Positions 7,928 through 17,626 of a stretch of DNA of 64,000 nt are shown here, piece by piece. Source of the stretch: Saprospiraceae bacterium (lineage in GTDB: Bacteria; Bacteroidota; Bacteroidia; Chitinophagales; Saprospiraceae); NCBI GenBank assembly GCA_028284395.1, contig JANQRV010000120.1:1-64000 (forward strand), written 5' to 3'. Under the pieces are notes generated by a model that made no database searches, was not told the DNA's origin, and was given only the letters and a program-made list of their open reading frames with translations. Each line of letters begins with the position of its first letter. Within the stretch, counting starts at the first letter, position 1. The position numbers and the translations under genes were made by a program.

Positions 7928-9478
7928 TTAGTTTAATCGTATTTCATCATCATTTTCGTCGTAGAAACTATACCTTGTCAGTGCATAGTCTGAATTGTTT
8001 TCCAATTTAATCCACTTGTGAAATTTAAAATACCATTTCATCTGCATACTTGGTAATCCCCTTTTCAGGAAGGCAAAGATAAATGGATGAACAATCAGTT
8101 TGACCTTGGATTTTGGCCGAGACTGAGCAATGAAGTTGAGATCTCTCTCAATATCATCCGTGATGAGAATGGTTGCATTTGCTTTACCGGTACCTTTGCA
8201 AGTCGGACAAACTTCTGTTGTATTGATCTTGACTTCGGGTCGGACCCTTTGCCGGGTTATTTGCATCAGACCAAACTTGCTAAGTGGTAATATGGTATGT
8301 TGCGCTCGATCCTTTTTCATGGCCTGTTTCATGGCACGGAGCAATTCTTTCTTGTGGTCGGTATTTTTCATGTCGATGAAGTCGACAATAATGATTCCAC
8401 CAATATCCCGAAGTCGCAGTTGGCGGGCGATTTCTTCTGCTGCTTCCAAATTGACTTTAAGGACTGCTTCCTCTTGGCTCTTGCTACCGACTTTGTGGCC
8501 ACTGTTCACATCAATGACGTGCATGGCCTCCGTATGTTCAATTACAATATAGGCGCCACTACCCATTGTGGCTGTCTTGCCAAATGAAGCCTTTATTTGT
8601 TTGGTAACACCGTATGCATCGAATACCGGGCGACTAGACTTATGGTAGCTCAAGATCTTTTGTTGTTCCGGGGCGAAAGAGGCTAGGAAAGACTTGATAT
8701 TCTGATAGAGTTGTTTGTCATTGACTACGATTCTGTTAAAAGAATCACTCAACAAATCCCTCAGTATGCTGGAGGTCTTGTCAAGCTCACTCAATATTTT
8801 AAGTGGGGCTTTGGATTTGTTGAGCTGGCCATACATGTCCTGCCATTTTGAAACCATGTTTTTTAGCTCTTCATGCAAATCCGCCACTTTTTTTCCTTCT
8901 GCAGCAGTGCGAACGATTACACCAAAATTTTTAGGTCTTATGCTCTCAACCAATAAACGGAGTCTTTTCCTTTCTTCGCTGCTTGCAATTTTTTTAGAAA
9001 CTGCTACCACGTTGGAGAATGGACTCAAAACAAGGAATCTGCCCGGGATAGTGATTTCACAACTGAGTCTAGGACCTTTGGTAGAAATCGGTTCCTTGAG
9101 TATCTGTACCAATATTTGCTGCCGCTTACTGAGGACCTGATCAACCTTGCCGGTCTTGATAATTTCGGGCGCAAATTCAAAATCATCTAACTTATGCGTC
9201 TTGATGGTATTACTGATGGCGTGATCAGTGAATTTGGCAAGTGAATTTAGTTTTGGGCCGAGGTCGGTATAATGAAGAAAGGCATCTCTTTTGTGTCCAA
9301 TATCAACGAACGCAGCGTTTAAACCAGGCATCAATCTTTTGATTCTACCTAGAAATATGTCCCCTACACTGAAATTGTTATTCTTTTTCTGATAATGCAG
9401 TTCTACCAACTTGGAGTTTTCCAATAAAGCAATTTCATCTAAAGTAGGGGTGGAATTGATGATTAACTCTTTTTCCAC
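7928..9478 (-). CDS. rng: Ribonuclease E/G family (RNase G)
   Basis: Endoribonuclease acting on 5'-monophosphate RNA in rRNA maturation and mRNA decay. Within 516 residues: an S1-type domain near residues 36-90 with VGDIFLGRIKRLMPGLNAAFVDIG, the 5'-sensor region, catalytic aspartates in HVIDVNSGH and IIIVDFIDM, and the zinc-link CPTCKGTG (about 430) used for dimerisation. It lacks the long C-terminal scaffold of RNase E, so it is RNase G-like. The start is a GTG at 9476-9478; no in-frame ATG precedes the conserved N-terminus. It ends the HU-TPR-miniprotein-rng series, a gene order common in Bacteroidota. Confidence 0.93.
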   Translation of the reverse strand: MEKELIINSTPTLDEIALLENSKLVELHYQKKNNNFSVGDIFLGRIKRLMPGLNAAFVDIGHKRDAFLHYTDLGPKLNSLAKFTDHAISNTIKTHKLDDFEFAPEIIKTGKVDQVLSKRQQILVQILKEPISTKGPRLSCEITIPGRFLVLSPFSNVVAVSKKIASSEERKRLRLLVESIRPKNFGVIVRTAAEGKKVADLHEELKNMVSKWQDMYGQLNKSKAPLKILSELDKTSSILRDLLSDSFNRIVVNDKQLYQNIKSFLASFAPEQQKILSYHKSSRPVFDAYGVTKQIKASFGKTATMGSGAYIVIEHTEAMHVIDVNSGHKVGSKSQEEAVLKVNLEAAEEIARQLRLRDIGGIIIVDFIDMKNTDHKKELLRAMKQAMKKDRAQHTILPLSKFGLMQITRQRVRPEVKINTTEVCPTCKGTGKANATILITDDIERDLNFIAQSRPKSKVKLIVHPFIFAFLKRGLPSMQMKWYFKFHKWIKLENNSDYALTRYSFYDENDDEIRLN

Positions 9479-9893
9479 ACTAATCTTTTTACGGCATTGG
9501 GATTGCTAAGTAAAGGGGATCACCTTTAGATTTAGATTAGTGGGCCTTCATGCGACTGTGTAGAAAAACAATAAATAGTTTACCTGCTGAAATTAGGAGC
9601 ACAGATAGTCTGAATAAAGTTTATTCTTATTTATATCACCTGGTCTGATGATTGCCAAACATGTAAGAATGGCAAAATCAATTTGGGGCACCAATCTTGA
9701 AATTGGCCCAATAACCGAGACTTCCGCTTTGATTGGATTACCATGAAAATTAGTTGGTTTTTTGACCCAATGACATGGCCTTGTATTCGTGATAATACAA
9801 TCAACTAGAAGAAAAATAGAAATGTGGGATTTTGATGTATAGTGTCTCTTCCTATGTCAACAAAAACCCCAATGCCTTTAGGTTATATTTTAA
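9479..9893. other. 415-nt spacer inside the HU-rng cluster, no gene seen
   Basis: No ORF of credible length or family was found on either strand. The stretch holds scattered short inverted repeats but no clear terminator. It probably contains the promoter or 5' leader of rng. Confidence 0.5.
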
Positions 9894-9989
9894 TTATCTA
9901 TTCTTTTTCTTGTGCCGGTTCTTACGCAGACGTTTCTTTCTTTTATGAGTGGCAATCTTGTGCCTTTTACGCTTTCTTCCACATGGCAT
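9894..9989 (-). CDS. COX24/AURKAIP1-type basic miniprotein (ribosome-associated)
   Basis: A 31-codon gene, ATG at 9987-9989 and TAA at 9894-9896. The product is almost wholly Lys/Arg/His: it begins MPCGRKRKRHKIATHKRKK and continues RLRKNRHKKKNR. This matches the short C-terminal COX24/AURKAIP1 domain (Pfam PF08213), which is ribosome-associated in mitochondria and occurs as a stand-alone small protein in Bacteroidota. It lies 30 nt downstream of the TPR gene on the same strand. Most Bacteroidota copies I recall start MPSGKKRKRHK; here Ser is replaced by Cys. It is too short for routine ORF calling. Confidence 0.85.
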   Translation of the reverse strand: MPCGRKRKRHKIATHKRKKRLRKNRHKKKNR

Positions 9990-10019
9990 AATTCTATGTC
10001 CTTTTATTTTTTAATTAAA

Positions 10020-10796
10020 TTAATTTTCGCAAATCGCTTTGAAATAACTGGCTTTCTCTGCATCTCCCATTTCTTGGTACACGATGGCAGAAAGACAGTT
10101 GGCTTCTTTGTTCTTGGGATCAACTTGCAGGACCGATTTGACCCTTGCTAAAGCTTTGTCATATTGTCCTGTCTTAATCGCTAATGTTGCTAAATTATTG
10201 AGGACAACTGGATTGTTTGGAAATTTATCATCCAGACCTAAGAGCATTTGAATTCCCTTCATTGGGTTGTCGGATGGTGGTCTTTCCGTGTAGCAAAGTG
10301 CTAAGTTAGCCTGGTGCAATACATTTGATGGATCTAGGGAAATAGCGTTTTCAAATGAAGAAATAGCTCTTTCTGAACAAAATATTTTAATCTTTTCATC
10401 TTGTGCATTCTTCATCCCAATAGCATAAGTAGAACCAGCAATGGACCACGAATCGGCATCGTTTACAATGCCTGCAATTTCTTCTGCATAATGGCCCGAT
10501 ATAGCGGGATATCCCACTTCATACCATTTACCTGCTATCTTCTTTAGAATGTCAATATTGGAGCTATCTATTGTTTGATTTACTTCTTGTTCAAGTAGTT
10601 CAATTTCAACAATTTGATTCTCCTTCATTTCTTTTTTCGCCTCTTGAATAAGCAGCGTAACATCAGTAACTTCTGCTGCCAACATCCTTGACTTTTCAAT
10701 GGACTTATGGGCGATTGTTTTTGTCTCACAACCAAAGTACATAACCAAGAATGTGAGTATTGCCAGGGTGATTACAGTGATCTGTTGTCTTGTCAT
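10020..10796 (-). CDS. Membrane-anchored tetratricopeptide-repeat protein
   Basis: 258 residues: an N-terminal hydrophobic segment (about 7-22) ending YFGC, which could be a transmembrane anchor or a weak lipobox, then a charged coiled-coil-like stretch (about 40-80), then TPR repeats from about residue 140 to the end (ISSFENAISLDPSNVLHQANLALCY; PVVLNNLATLAIKTGQYDKALARVKSVLQVDP; EANCLSAIVYQEMGDAEKA). The gene sits between HU and the COX24-like gene, a conserved neighbourhood in the phylum. The function is unknown; TPRs suggest a protein-docking role at the inner membrane or periplasm. Confidence 0.8.
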   Translation of the reverse strand: MTRQQITVITLAILTFLVMYFGCETKTIAHKSIEKSRMLAAEVTDVTLLIQEAKKEMKENQIVEIELLEQEVNQTIDSSNIDILKKIAGKWYEVGYPAISGHYAEEIAGIVNDADSWSIAGSTYAIGMKNAQDEKIKIFCSERAISSFENAISLDPSNVLHQANLALCYTERPPSDNPMKGIQMLLGLDDKFPNNPVVLNNLATLAIKTGQYDKALARVKSVLQVDPKNKEANCLSAIVYQEMGDAEKASYFKAICEN

Positions 10797-10837
10797 AACT
10801 CTTTATAAAGTAAAGATGACAGTAAGTACTACAGATT

Positions 10838-11140
10838 CTAACTTTCCTTAGGTAAGGACTTTACCTTACTCTTCACTTGTTCTACGAAAACTTTCGCCGG
10901 CTTAAACGCTGGAATATAATGCTCGGGAATTTCTATAGCAATATTCTGTTTAATATGGCGACCAATCTTTTTTGCTCTCTTCTTAATGATGAAGGATCCA
11001 AAGCCTCTGATGTAGACATTCTCTCCTTCAGCTAACGAGCCTTTTACTTCTTTGAAGAAGGTCTCCAAAGTGACTAGAACGTCAACTTTGGGAACTCCCG
11101 TTTTCTCCGAAATTGCTGCAACCAGATCAGCTTTTCTCAT
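10838..11140 (-). CDS. HU/IHF family DNA-binding protein
   Basis: 100 residues with the HU fold order: MRKADLVAAISEKTGV helices, a GENVYIRGFGSFIIKKRAKKIGRHIKQN beta arm with IEIPEHYIPAFKPAK, where RP is replaced by EH near the arm tip, and a short C-terminal helix. It bends and compacts DNA as a dimer. It opens the minus-strand HU-TPR-miniprotein-rng cluster, with a 41-nt gap to the TPR gene. Confidence 0.92.
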   Translation of the reverse strand: MRKADLVAAISEKTGVPKVDVLVTLETFFKEVKGSLAEGENVYIRGFGSFIIKKRAKKIGRHIKQNIAIEIPEHYIPAFKPAKVFVEQVKSKVKSLPKES

Positions 11141-11372
11141 TGTTAATTATTGGTTTATAGATAAATATAAAAAATTTATAGGGATCGGTAAAGGAGTGGC
11201 AAATTTCGTAATATTTTCTTTGAAAAGAAAAATTTCTCCACTTTATTTTTTAATTTTTATTTAATTGTCAATCCATTACACCTTTTGATAATACTGATCT
11301 GAATTACTTAAATCATTTAATTAGTCTTATCTTGCGCGCACTCTCTTTCATTTGAACATTCAAAATATCTCT

Positions 11373-12248
11373 ATGCTGTTATCAATGACTGGTTATGGGC
11401 GGGTTTCAACCTCTTTCAAGGAGAAGACAATTAGCATCGAAATCCGATCGCTGAATAGTAAGTATACAGATATACGTCTTAAAACACCTCAGAATTATAA
11501 GGAAAAGGAGACATACTTCAGGAAGACGCTGACGGAACGATTACAAAGGGGAAAAATTGAGATGGTTCTTGAGATCAAGTCTTTGCAAGGTGATGAAGGT
11601 TATGGTTTGAATGCTCCGTTGTTTAAGAAGTATTACAAGGAATTGAAAGCTCTGAACTCCGAGTTAGGCATCAGCAATGGCGATTTGGTACCTTCCATTC
11701 TTCGATTGCCCAACGTGGTAGCTAGTGCTGAAGAGGACATTGATGAAAATGAGTGGAGCACTGTTCAGGATGTTCTCAAGTCTACCCTTGACAAATTTGA
11801 CTCTTTCCGCAAGGAAGAAGGTAATGCCATGGAAAATGATTTGGTCAAGAGAGTGTCAAATATTTCAAAATTATTGAAAGACATCGATCCCCATGAAAAA
11901 GAGCGGACTGATAATCTTCGTCAGAGACTTCACCAAAAGCTGGAAGAACATTTAGGAAAGGATAAAATTGACGAGAATCGCTTTGAACAAGAGATCCTCT
12001 TTTACCTAGAGAAATTTGACATCACGGAAGAAAAGGTTCGACTGGCGCAGCATTGTAAATACTTCAAAGAAGAGATTGATAAGCAGGTTATGATCAAGGG
12101 CCGCAAACTCAGTTTTATCAGCCAGGAGATTGGCCGGGAAATCAATACTTTAGGCGCTAAAGCGTATTCTTCAACCATCCAGCGACTTGTTGTTGAAATG
12201 AAAGATGAACTGGAGAAAATTAAAGAGCAAGTTGCAAACTCCGTTTAA
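11373..12248 (+). CDS. yicC: YicC family endoribonuclease
   Basis: YicC proteins are endoribonucleases (YicC_N plus DUF1732). The protein begins at the ATG at 11373 (MLLSMTGYGRVS, the family's conserved start); the frame opens earlier only through a TTG at 11352. The first about 155 residues form the YicC_N domain, with SIEIRSLNSKYTDIRLKTP. The C-terminal region, with ENRFEQEILFYLEKFDITEEKVRLAQHC and SQEIGREINTLGAKA, carries the acidic DUF1732 signature. 291 residues is normal. gmk follows after 6 nt, the usual pairing. Confidence 0.93.
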   Translation: MLLSMTGYGRVSTSFKEKTISIEIRSLNSKYTDIRLKTPQNYKEKETYFRKTLTERLQRGKIEMVLEIKSLQGDEGYGLNAPLFKKYYKELKALNSELGISNGDLVPSILRLPNVVASAEEDIDENEWSTVQDVLKSTLDKFDSFRKEEGNAMENDLVKRVSNISKLLKDIDPHEKERTDNLRQRLHQKLEEHLGKDKIDENRFEQEILFYLEKFDITEEKVRLAQHCKYFKEEIDKQVMIKGRKLSFISQEIGREINTLGAKAYSSTIQRLVVEMKDELEKIKEQVANSV

Positions 12249-12254
12249 GAGAAA

Positions 12255-12830
12255 ATGAAAAATAAAGGGAAGCTGATTGTCTTTACGGCGCCTTCTGGGG
12301 CTGGAAAGACAACGATTGTTAAGCATTTACTAAAGGTAGATCCAAGGCTATCGTTTTCTGTTTCTGCAACAACGAGAGATAGAAGAGGAGGAGAAACGCA
12401 CGCTGTCGACTATTACTTCATGACGGTGAAAGAATTTGAAAAAGAGATTGGCAGAGATGGTTTCGTTGAATGGGAGGAGGTGTATCCCGGTCAGTACTAT
12501 GGCACGCTGAAAAGTGAGATTGTTCGGATTTGGAATCGAGGTTTGCACATCCTATTTGACATTGACGTTAGGGGTGCACTTAACATCAAGCGGCGATTTG
12601 GTAAGGATTGTCTTACAGTATTTGTGAAGCCCCCCTCTCTGGAAATACATTTGAATCGATTGAAGTCCCGCAATACAGAATCAGAAGAATCTCTACATAA
12701 TAGAATCAAGAAAATTCAGAAGGAAATGGATTATGAAGCATTCTTTGATCAAACCCTGATCAATGATGTTTTGGAATTGGCATTGGCGAATGCAGAAGAA
12801 ATCGTAGCTGATTTCATCGCTTCTTTCTAA
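12255..12830 (+). CDS. gmk: Guanylate kinase
   Basis: Phosphorylates GMP to GDP with ATP. 191 residues with the P-loop APSGAGKTT (12-20), the GMP-binding SATTRDRRGGETHAVDYYFM segment and the lid with LKSRNTESEESLHNRIKK. Length and motif order are normal. It is translated directly behind yicC (6-nt gap) and followed by a strong bidirectional terminator. Confidence 0.96.
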   Translation: MKNKGKLIVFTAPSGAGKTTIVKHLLKVDPRLSFSVSATTRDRRGGETHAVDYYFMTVKEFEKEIGRDGFVEWEEVYPGQYYGTLKSEIVRIWNRGLHILFDIDVRGALNIKRRFGKDCLTVFVKPPSLEIHLNRLKSRNTESEESLHNRIKKIQKEMDYEAFFDQTLINDVLELALANAEEIVADFIASF

Positions 12831-12849
12831 ACTAGGCAATAGGCAAGAC

Positions 12850-12888
12850 AAAAAAACCTGAATCGGCAGACCCAATTCAGGTTTTTTT
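12850..12888. terminator. Bidirectional intrinsic terminator between gmk and the OmpA gene
   Basis: A perfect 14-bp inverted repeat: seven A then CCTGAAT at 12850-12863, and ATTCAGG then seven T at 12875-12888, loop 11 nt. The A/T tails work as U-runs on both strands, so it can end both convergent transcripts. Confidence 0.9.
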
Positions 12889-12909
12889 GTTGAAATGTAG
12901 GAAATCTGA

Positions 12910-13686
12910 TTAGTTATTTCCCTCAGCAATGCCTTTGAGCTTGCTTAGGTCAGCATCAGGTTTTGCCATCGTTCTTCTATTTTGGCTTCTTCCTTCAGAA
13001 GTTTCATTATCGCCAACTGGCATGGTATCGGCACGGCCAACGCACGCCATTTGAGAAGAAGGAACACCTTGTTTGGCAAGTCTACGGATAACGGCCATTG
13101 CCCTTGCAGTACTAAGTTCCCAGTTATCAGCATAGGAAGCGCCTTGTACCAATTTCTTATCATCGGTATGCCCTTCGATCAAAATTTTGACGTTTGGGTT
13201 ATTTTTCAGAGTAATAGCCATTTCATCGATGGCTTTTCTTTGAGCACTAGTAAGTCTTGCAGAACCACTTCTGTAGTTCATTGGGTCAGAGGTGACAACA
13301 TAGAGGTTACCATCTCTTTCTTCCAAAGAAAGACCACTTTCAGTGTAAGCATTGAATACTCCGTTGATTTCGTCTTTAATACGTTGTAGTTCTCCCTTAG
13401 TGGTGTTCAATTCGCCTTCGACCTGAGAAATTTTGCTGTCCTTAGCTTTCAGATCATCGTTGATACTTGCAATCTGAGATTCATAATTGGATTTTTGACT
13501 TTCCATGTCAGATTTCAAGCTCTCTACATCACCTTGAAGTGATTTTACTTGTTCTTGAGTTTGTGCTAGTGCTTGATCAGTGGCTTCTTTAGCAGCTGTT
13601 AACTCGTCATATTTCTTTTTAGATACGCAAGAGTTCAAAGAACTGATAGCAAAGCAAATAACCAATAGTCTTACTACTAGGCGCAT
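12910..13686 (-). CDS. OmpA-family outer-membrane lipoprotein with coiled coil
   Basis: Periplasmic peptidoglycan-binding lipoprotein. The ATG at 13684-13686 gives a signal ending in LNSC (lipobox Cys about 20); an earlier TTG at 13710 is less likely. A long coiled coil follows (about residues 25-110, KYDELTAAKEATDQALAQ onward), then an OmpA C-terminal domain with NPNVKILIEGHTDD, LSTARAMAVIRRL and GRSQNRR, which bind diaminopimelate. It is convergent with gmk. It probably ties the outer membrane to the cell wall; no specific partner is evident. Confidence 0.88.
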   Translation of the reverse strand: MRLVVRLLVICFAISSLNSCVSKKKYDELTAAKEATDQALAQTQEQVKSLQGDVESLKSDMESQKSNYESQIASINDDLKAKDSKISQVEGELNTTKGELQRIKDEINGVFNAYTESGLSLEERDGNLYVVTSDPMNYRSGSARLTSAQRKAIDEMAITLKNNPNVKILIEGHTDDKKLVQGASYADNWELSTARAMAVIRRLAKQGVPSSQMACVGRADTMPVGDNETSEGRSQNRRTMAKPDADLSKLKGIAEGNN

Positions 13687-14004
13687 GTTTACTTTAAATT
13701 TAATTAACAAATTTTTTCATTTCAAATAAAGATAGTTGAAAGTACAAATACTTTCGAAATCAATGGCGCAAAGGTATAAAAAGACAACAAAAAATTACAC
13801 TTGCCCGTCTTTATTTTACCATTTTACCAAACTAAAATAGCAAAAACTCTTTAATTTTTAAGTGAGCTTCCAAATAGTTTCAAATAATTTGCAGGGTGTT
13901 TTCCGAGCTAACTTTTTAAGTTTCCCGATTGAAAATAAAAAAGCTATTTTTGTACTCTTTTAGTTAGTTTTCACTGGAGAGAGATTTAAAAAAGTGATTC
14001 TTAA
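13687..14004. other. Divergent intergenic region, AT-rich
   Basis: 318 nt between the divergent OmpA and hydrolase genes. No gene was seen. It must hold promoters for both; one candidate -7 box for the plus strand is listed separately. Confidence 0.5.
13945..13952 (+). promoter_or_regulatory. Candidate -7 box (TATTTTTG) for the hydrolase gene
   Basis: TATTTTTG matches the Bacteroidota -7 consensus TAnnTTTG and lies 52 nt ahead of the ATG at 14005. No well-spaced TTG partner was seen: the nearest TTG leaves only 13 nt. Confidence 0.4.
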
Positions 14005-14796
14005 ATGAACGTTGAATTAAAAGAAATTGGAGGTTTCAAGTTTTTGGAATCTGAAGGAAGAGGAGGGACGCTATTACTGTTACATGGATTGTTTGGAGCA
14101 TTAAGTAATTTTGAAGGCATTATTAAGCATTTTGCAGATAAGTATAATGTGGTTGTCCCGCTCCTGCCCATTTTTGAATTGCCGATCCGCAGGGTTTCTG
14201 TTACGGGGCTGGTAGACCATGTCTCTCAATTTGTGGCATTTAAGGGTTATGACAAAGTGAACCTTCTAGGAAATTCTTTGGGAGGCCATATTGCTTTACT
14301 TTACGCTTTGAGTGAACCTGAGAAGATACAGTCCATAATCTTAACCGGAAGCTCTGGTTTGTTTGAAAGTGCAATGGGAACGGGTTTCCCCAAACGTGGG
14401 GACTACGAATTTATCAAGAGGAAAACGGAAGGAACTTTTTACGATCCGAAAGTTGCTACAAAAGAATTGGTTGATGAGGTATTTGATATTGTGAATGACC
14501 GCAATAAAGCAATCCGAATTGTAGCTACGGCTAAATCAGCAGTCAGACATAATCTTGGAGATAAGTTACATCAGGTTAAAGCACCTACTTTATTGGTTTG
14601 GGGGAAAGACGATCAGATCACTCCTTCGTTTGTTGGGGAGAAGTTCAACGAATTAATCGAGAACTCCAGGTTGATTTTGATGGATAAATGTGGCCACGCC
14701 CCAATGATGGAATATCCGGGGATTTTCAATCAACATCTGGCCGATTTTCTCCAAGAGGTATCAATTGTTGGCAGAACCCCGAAAGAAAACTCCTAA
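14005..14796 (+). CDS. Alpha/beta-fold hydrolase
   Basis: 263 residues with the catalytic triad of the fold: oxyanion segment LLLLHGLFGALSNF (about 24-37), nucleophile elbow GNSLGG (Ser 91), acid in VWGKDDQITP (about 198-207) and histidine in KCGHAPMMEYP (His 231). No signal peptide, so cytoplasmic. It resembles the MhpC/BphD group of esterases and C-C hydrolases, but the substrate is not predictable. It is a single gene followed by 154 nt with no gene. Confidence 0.85.
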   Translation: MNVELKEIGGFKFLESEGRGGTLLLLHGLFGALSNFEGIIKHFADKYNVVVPLLPIFELPIRRVSVTGLVDHVSQFVAFKGYDKVNLLGNSLGGHIALLYALSEPEKIQSIILTGSSGLFESAMGTGFPKRGDYEFIKRKTEGTFYDPKVATKELVDEVFDIVNDRNKAIRIVATAKSAVRHNLGDKLHQVKAPTLLVWGKDDQITPSFVGEKFNELIENSRLILMDKCGHAPMMEYPGIFNQHLADFLQEVSIVGRTPKENS

Positions 14797-14950
14797 AGGC
14801 ATATTATTTTACACCAAAAAATAGTTTATATACTATTATTTTACTACTTGTTTTCTGGCGATGGCAGGATTGCTAGATGGTAGCTAGCATAACTTATTTC
14901 TTCCCGTCATTGACTGCAATCAACTTTAGTAGAGTCGAAAATAGATCTTA

Positions 14951-17626
14951 ATGAGAAATTACCTTGCTTTCATCTTTGGATTGATTTTTCTTTTAACCTC
15001 CTGCGGAACTGCTAAACAAGCTTCAAATGTTGCCAGCCCATCAGAAGATAGCGATGAAATTGTCGTTATGGACAACACTGGTATCATTACCGAAGAAAGA
15101 TTTCTGGATACCATGGATGTGGTAGCCCCTAGAGAACTTGACGTACCCGAGATTAACTTCGAATTACCTAAATACAACGGAAGTCATTTAAGGAGAAATG
15201 ATCTACTCCATACTACACTAAAACTGAAGTTCAATTGGGAAAAAGAGCAGGTGATTGGACAAGCTCAGCTAAAGCTTCAACCCTACTTCTATCCCATGGC
15301 AAGGGTGACACTTGATGCGAAGAATTTCCAATTTCATAAAGTAGCTTATGTTGGAAGTAAGGATACATTGGCATACCAATATGATGGGGCAACTATAACG
15401 ATAGATCTGGGCAAAATCTATCGGAAAGGGGAGACCTATGAATTGATGATCGACTATACTGCTAGCCCGGCAGCTACCGGCGGTAGTGCTGCCATACAGT
15501 CCGATCAGGGTTTGTTTTTCATCAATCCTCGAGGAGAAGAACCTGGTAAGCCCCAACAAATCTGGACACAGGGAGAAACTGAGTGGAACTCTCGATGGTT
15601 TCCAACCATCGACAAACCCAATGAAAGATGCACCCAGGAAATGTTCATCACGGTTCAAGACGAATTCAAAACTCTTTCCAATGGTTTATTGAAAGGATCG
15701 GTGAAAAATGATGATGGAACTAGAACAGATCATTGGCAAATGGACCTGCCCCATGCCCCTTATCTATTCATGTTGGCAGTAGGGGATTTTGCAGTGGTTA
15801 AGGATGAATGGGAAAACATTCCGGTTGAATATTACGTGGAGCCCAAGTATGAAAAGTCGGCCAGGGCCATCTTTTCAAACACAGTTGAAATGTTGGATTT
15901 TTTTTCTGAAAAGCTTGACCTAAAGTATCCATGGCCGAAATACTCTCAAATAGTGGTTCGAGATTATGTTTCGGGTGCGATGGAGAATACAACAGGTGTG
16001 ATCTACGGTGAATTCGTTCAAAAGCACGAAAGAGAATTGATCGATAATCACAATGAAAGGATCCTTGCACACGAACTCTTTCACCACTGGTTTGGCGATT
16101 ATGTTACTTGTGAAAGTTGGGCCAATCTAACAATGAATGAGGGGTTTGCCAATTATAGTGAATATCTTTGGTTTGAGCACAAATATGGAGTAGACGAGGC
16201 TGATTATCATTTACTTACGGAATGGGGCGGGTATATCTCTTCTGCTCAAAGTAATGCACATCCACTGATTTATCATGCACACGATGACAAAGAGGACATG
16301 TTTGATGCGCATAGCTATAACAAAGGAGGAGCTGTCCTCCATATGTTGAGGAAACAGGTGGGAGATGAGGCTTTCTGGGCAGCTTTGAATCTTTATCTTA
16401 GAGACAATGCATACCAATCCGTTGAAGTACATGATCTTAGACTCGCCTTTGAAGAAGTTACTGGTCAGGACCTCAATTGGTTCTTCGACCAATGGTACCT
16501 GGAGCAAGGGCATCCGGTATTAAATATTACCTATGGTTATGATGAAGCCAGAAAGAAAGCCACCATCAAGGTGGAGCAGCAACAGGATCCCGTCACCATG
16601 TTTCAAGTCTTCCAATTGCCGGTCGACATTGATATTTATCTTGAAGACGGGCAACAACCCATCAAGAACAACGTCTTTGTCAACCAAAGAATACAGACTT
16701 TTGAATTTGAGGTTCCCTCGAAACCAAAGCTAATCAATTTTGATAGTGAAAAAATGTTACTGGCAGAGATCAATACAAATAAAACGGAAGCTGAATTCCT
16801 TTTTCAATTCAGGAATGCCAAGAAATTCCTGGATCGCTATGAGGCCCTACAGGGGCTATCGGGGTCTGAAGCTTTGAAAAACATTGCTAAAGAGGTAATT
16901 AAGGACAATTTCTGGGTCATTCGAGGTCTAGGACTACAGAGTTTGGGAGAAGAATTGGATGCTGAAACAATTGATTATATTCGTCGATTAGCCACGGAAG
17001 ACCCTCATTCGCAAATTAGGGCTTTATCTTTGGGTAAATTGTCTCAAATTGGTGATAAATCCATTGTCGATCTTTCAAAGAAGATCATTGATTCCGACCA
17101 GTCATATACCGTTATCGCAACGGCGTTGGATGTATTGATAGAGAAAGATAGGGCAGTTGCTTTGGAGTATGCTACTAAGTTGGAGGATGTAGACAGTGAA
17201 CAATTAATTGAAGTGATTGGAGCATTGTACACGGAGAGTGGCGAGGCTAAGTATCTTCCTTTCTTTGAAAAGAACCTCAATAATATTGATGGCTTCATGG
17301 CATTGTCCTTCTATGAAAGTTACCAAGCATTAGCGACCAAGGGAGATTACAAAACTGCAAGTTCTGCGGTTGAAAAATTGAAGGAAATTGCCGTTAATGA
17401 TGGTCAATCAATAATGAAAAGGCTAGCCGCTGCAAAATCGGTGAACGACATTAGGAATTTCTACCGAACCCAAGCCAATGAATCCGAGGATGAAGCTGCC
17501 AAAAATGCCTTTGAGAAACACGTAGAAGAACTGAATGAAATAATGGAACAAATCAAAGAACAGGAGACCAATACCCAACTCAAGCAGATTTATGATTCAA
17601 GGCTTCTACTTTTAGATAAGGTATGA
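14951..17626 (+). CDS. M1 family metallopeptidase (aminopeptidase N-like lipoprotein)
   Basis: Exported zinc aminopeptidase. A lipoprotein signal (MRNYLAFIFGLIFLLTSCG, lipobox Cys 18) leads an M1 N-terminal beta domain. The substrate motif SGAMENTTG is near residue 343, and the zinc site is HELFHHWFGD with His374, Glu375, His378 and Glu397 (NEGFANY), the exact HExxH-18-E spacing. The C-terminal half (about 600-891) is alpha-helical and HEAT-like. Length 891 is at the upper end because of the signal and the long linker. Probably outer-membrane or periplasmic peptide turnover. Confidence 0.93.
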   Translation: MRNYLAFIFGLIFLLTSCGTAKQASNVASPSEDSDEIVVMDNTGIITEERFLDTMDVVAPRELDVPEINFELPKYNGSHLRRNDLLHTTLKLKFNWEKEQVIGQAQLKLQPYFYPMARVTLDAKNFQFHKVAYVGSKDTLAYQYDGATITIDLGKIYRKGETYELMIDYTASPAATGGSAAIQSDQGLFFINPRGEEPGKPQQIWTQGETEWNSRWFPTIDKPNERCTQEMFITVQDEFKTLSNGLLKGSVKNDDGTRTDHWQMDLPHAPYLFMLAVGDFAVVKDEWENIPVEYYVEPKYEKSARAIFSNTVEMLDFFSEKLDLKYPWPKYSQIVVRDYVSGAMENTTGVIYGEFVQKHERELIDNHNERILAHELFHHWFGDYVTCESWANLTMNEGFANYSEYLWFEHKYGVDEADYHLLTEWGGYISSAQSNAHPLIYHAHDDKEDMFDAHSYNKGGAVLHMLRKQVGDEAFWAALNLYLRDNAYQSVEVHDLRLAFEEVTGQDLNWFFDQWYLEQGHPVLNITYGYDEARKKATIKVEQQQDPVTMFQVFQLPVDIDIYLEDGQQPIKNNVFVNQRIQTFEFEVPSKPKLINFDSEKMLLAEINTNKTEAEFLFQFRNAKKFLDRYEALQGLSGSEALKNIAKEVIKDNFWVIRGLGLQSLGEELDAETIDYIRRLATEDPHSQIRALSLGKLSQIGDKSIVDLSKKIIDSDQSYTVIATALDVLIEKDRAVALEYATKLEDVDSEQLIEVIGALYTESGEAKYLPFFEKNLNNIDGFMALSFYESYQALATKGDYKTASSAVEKLKEIAVNDGQSIMKRLAAAKSVNDIRNFYRTQANESEDEAAKNAFEKHVEELNEIMEQIKEQETNTQLKQIYDSRLLLLDKV

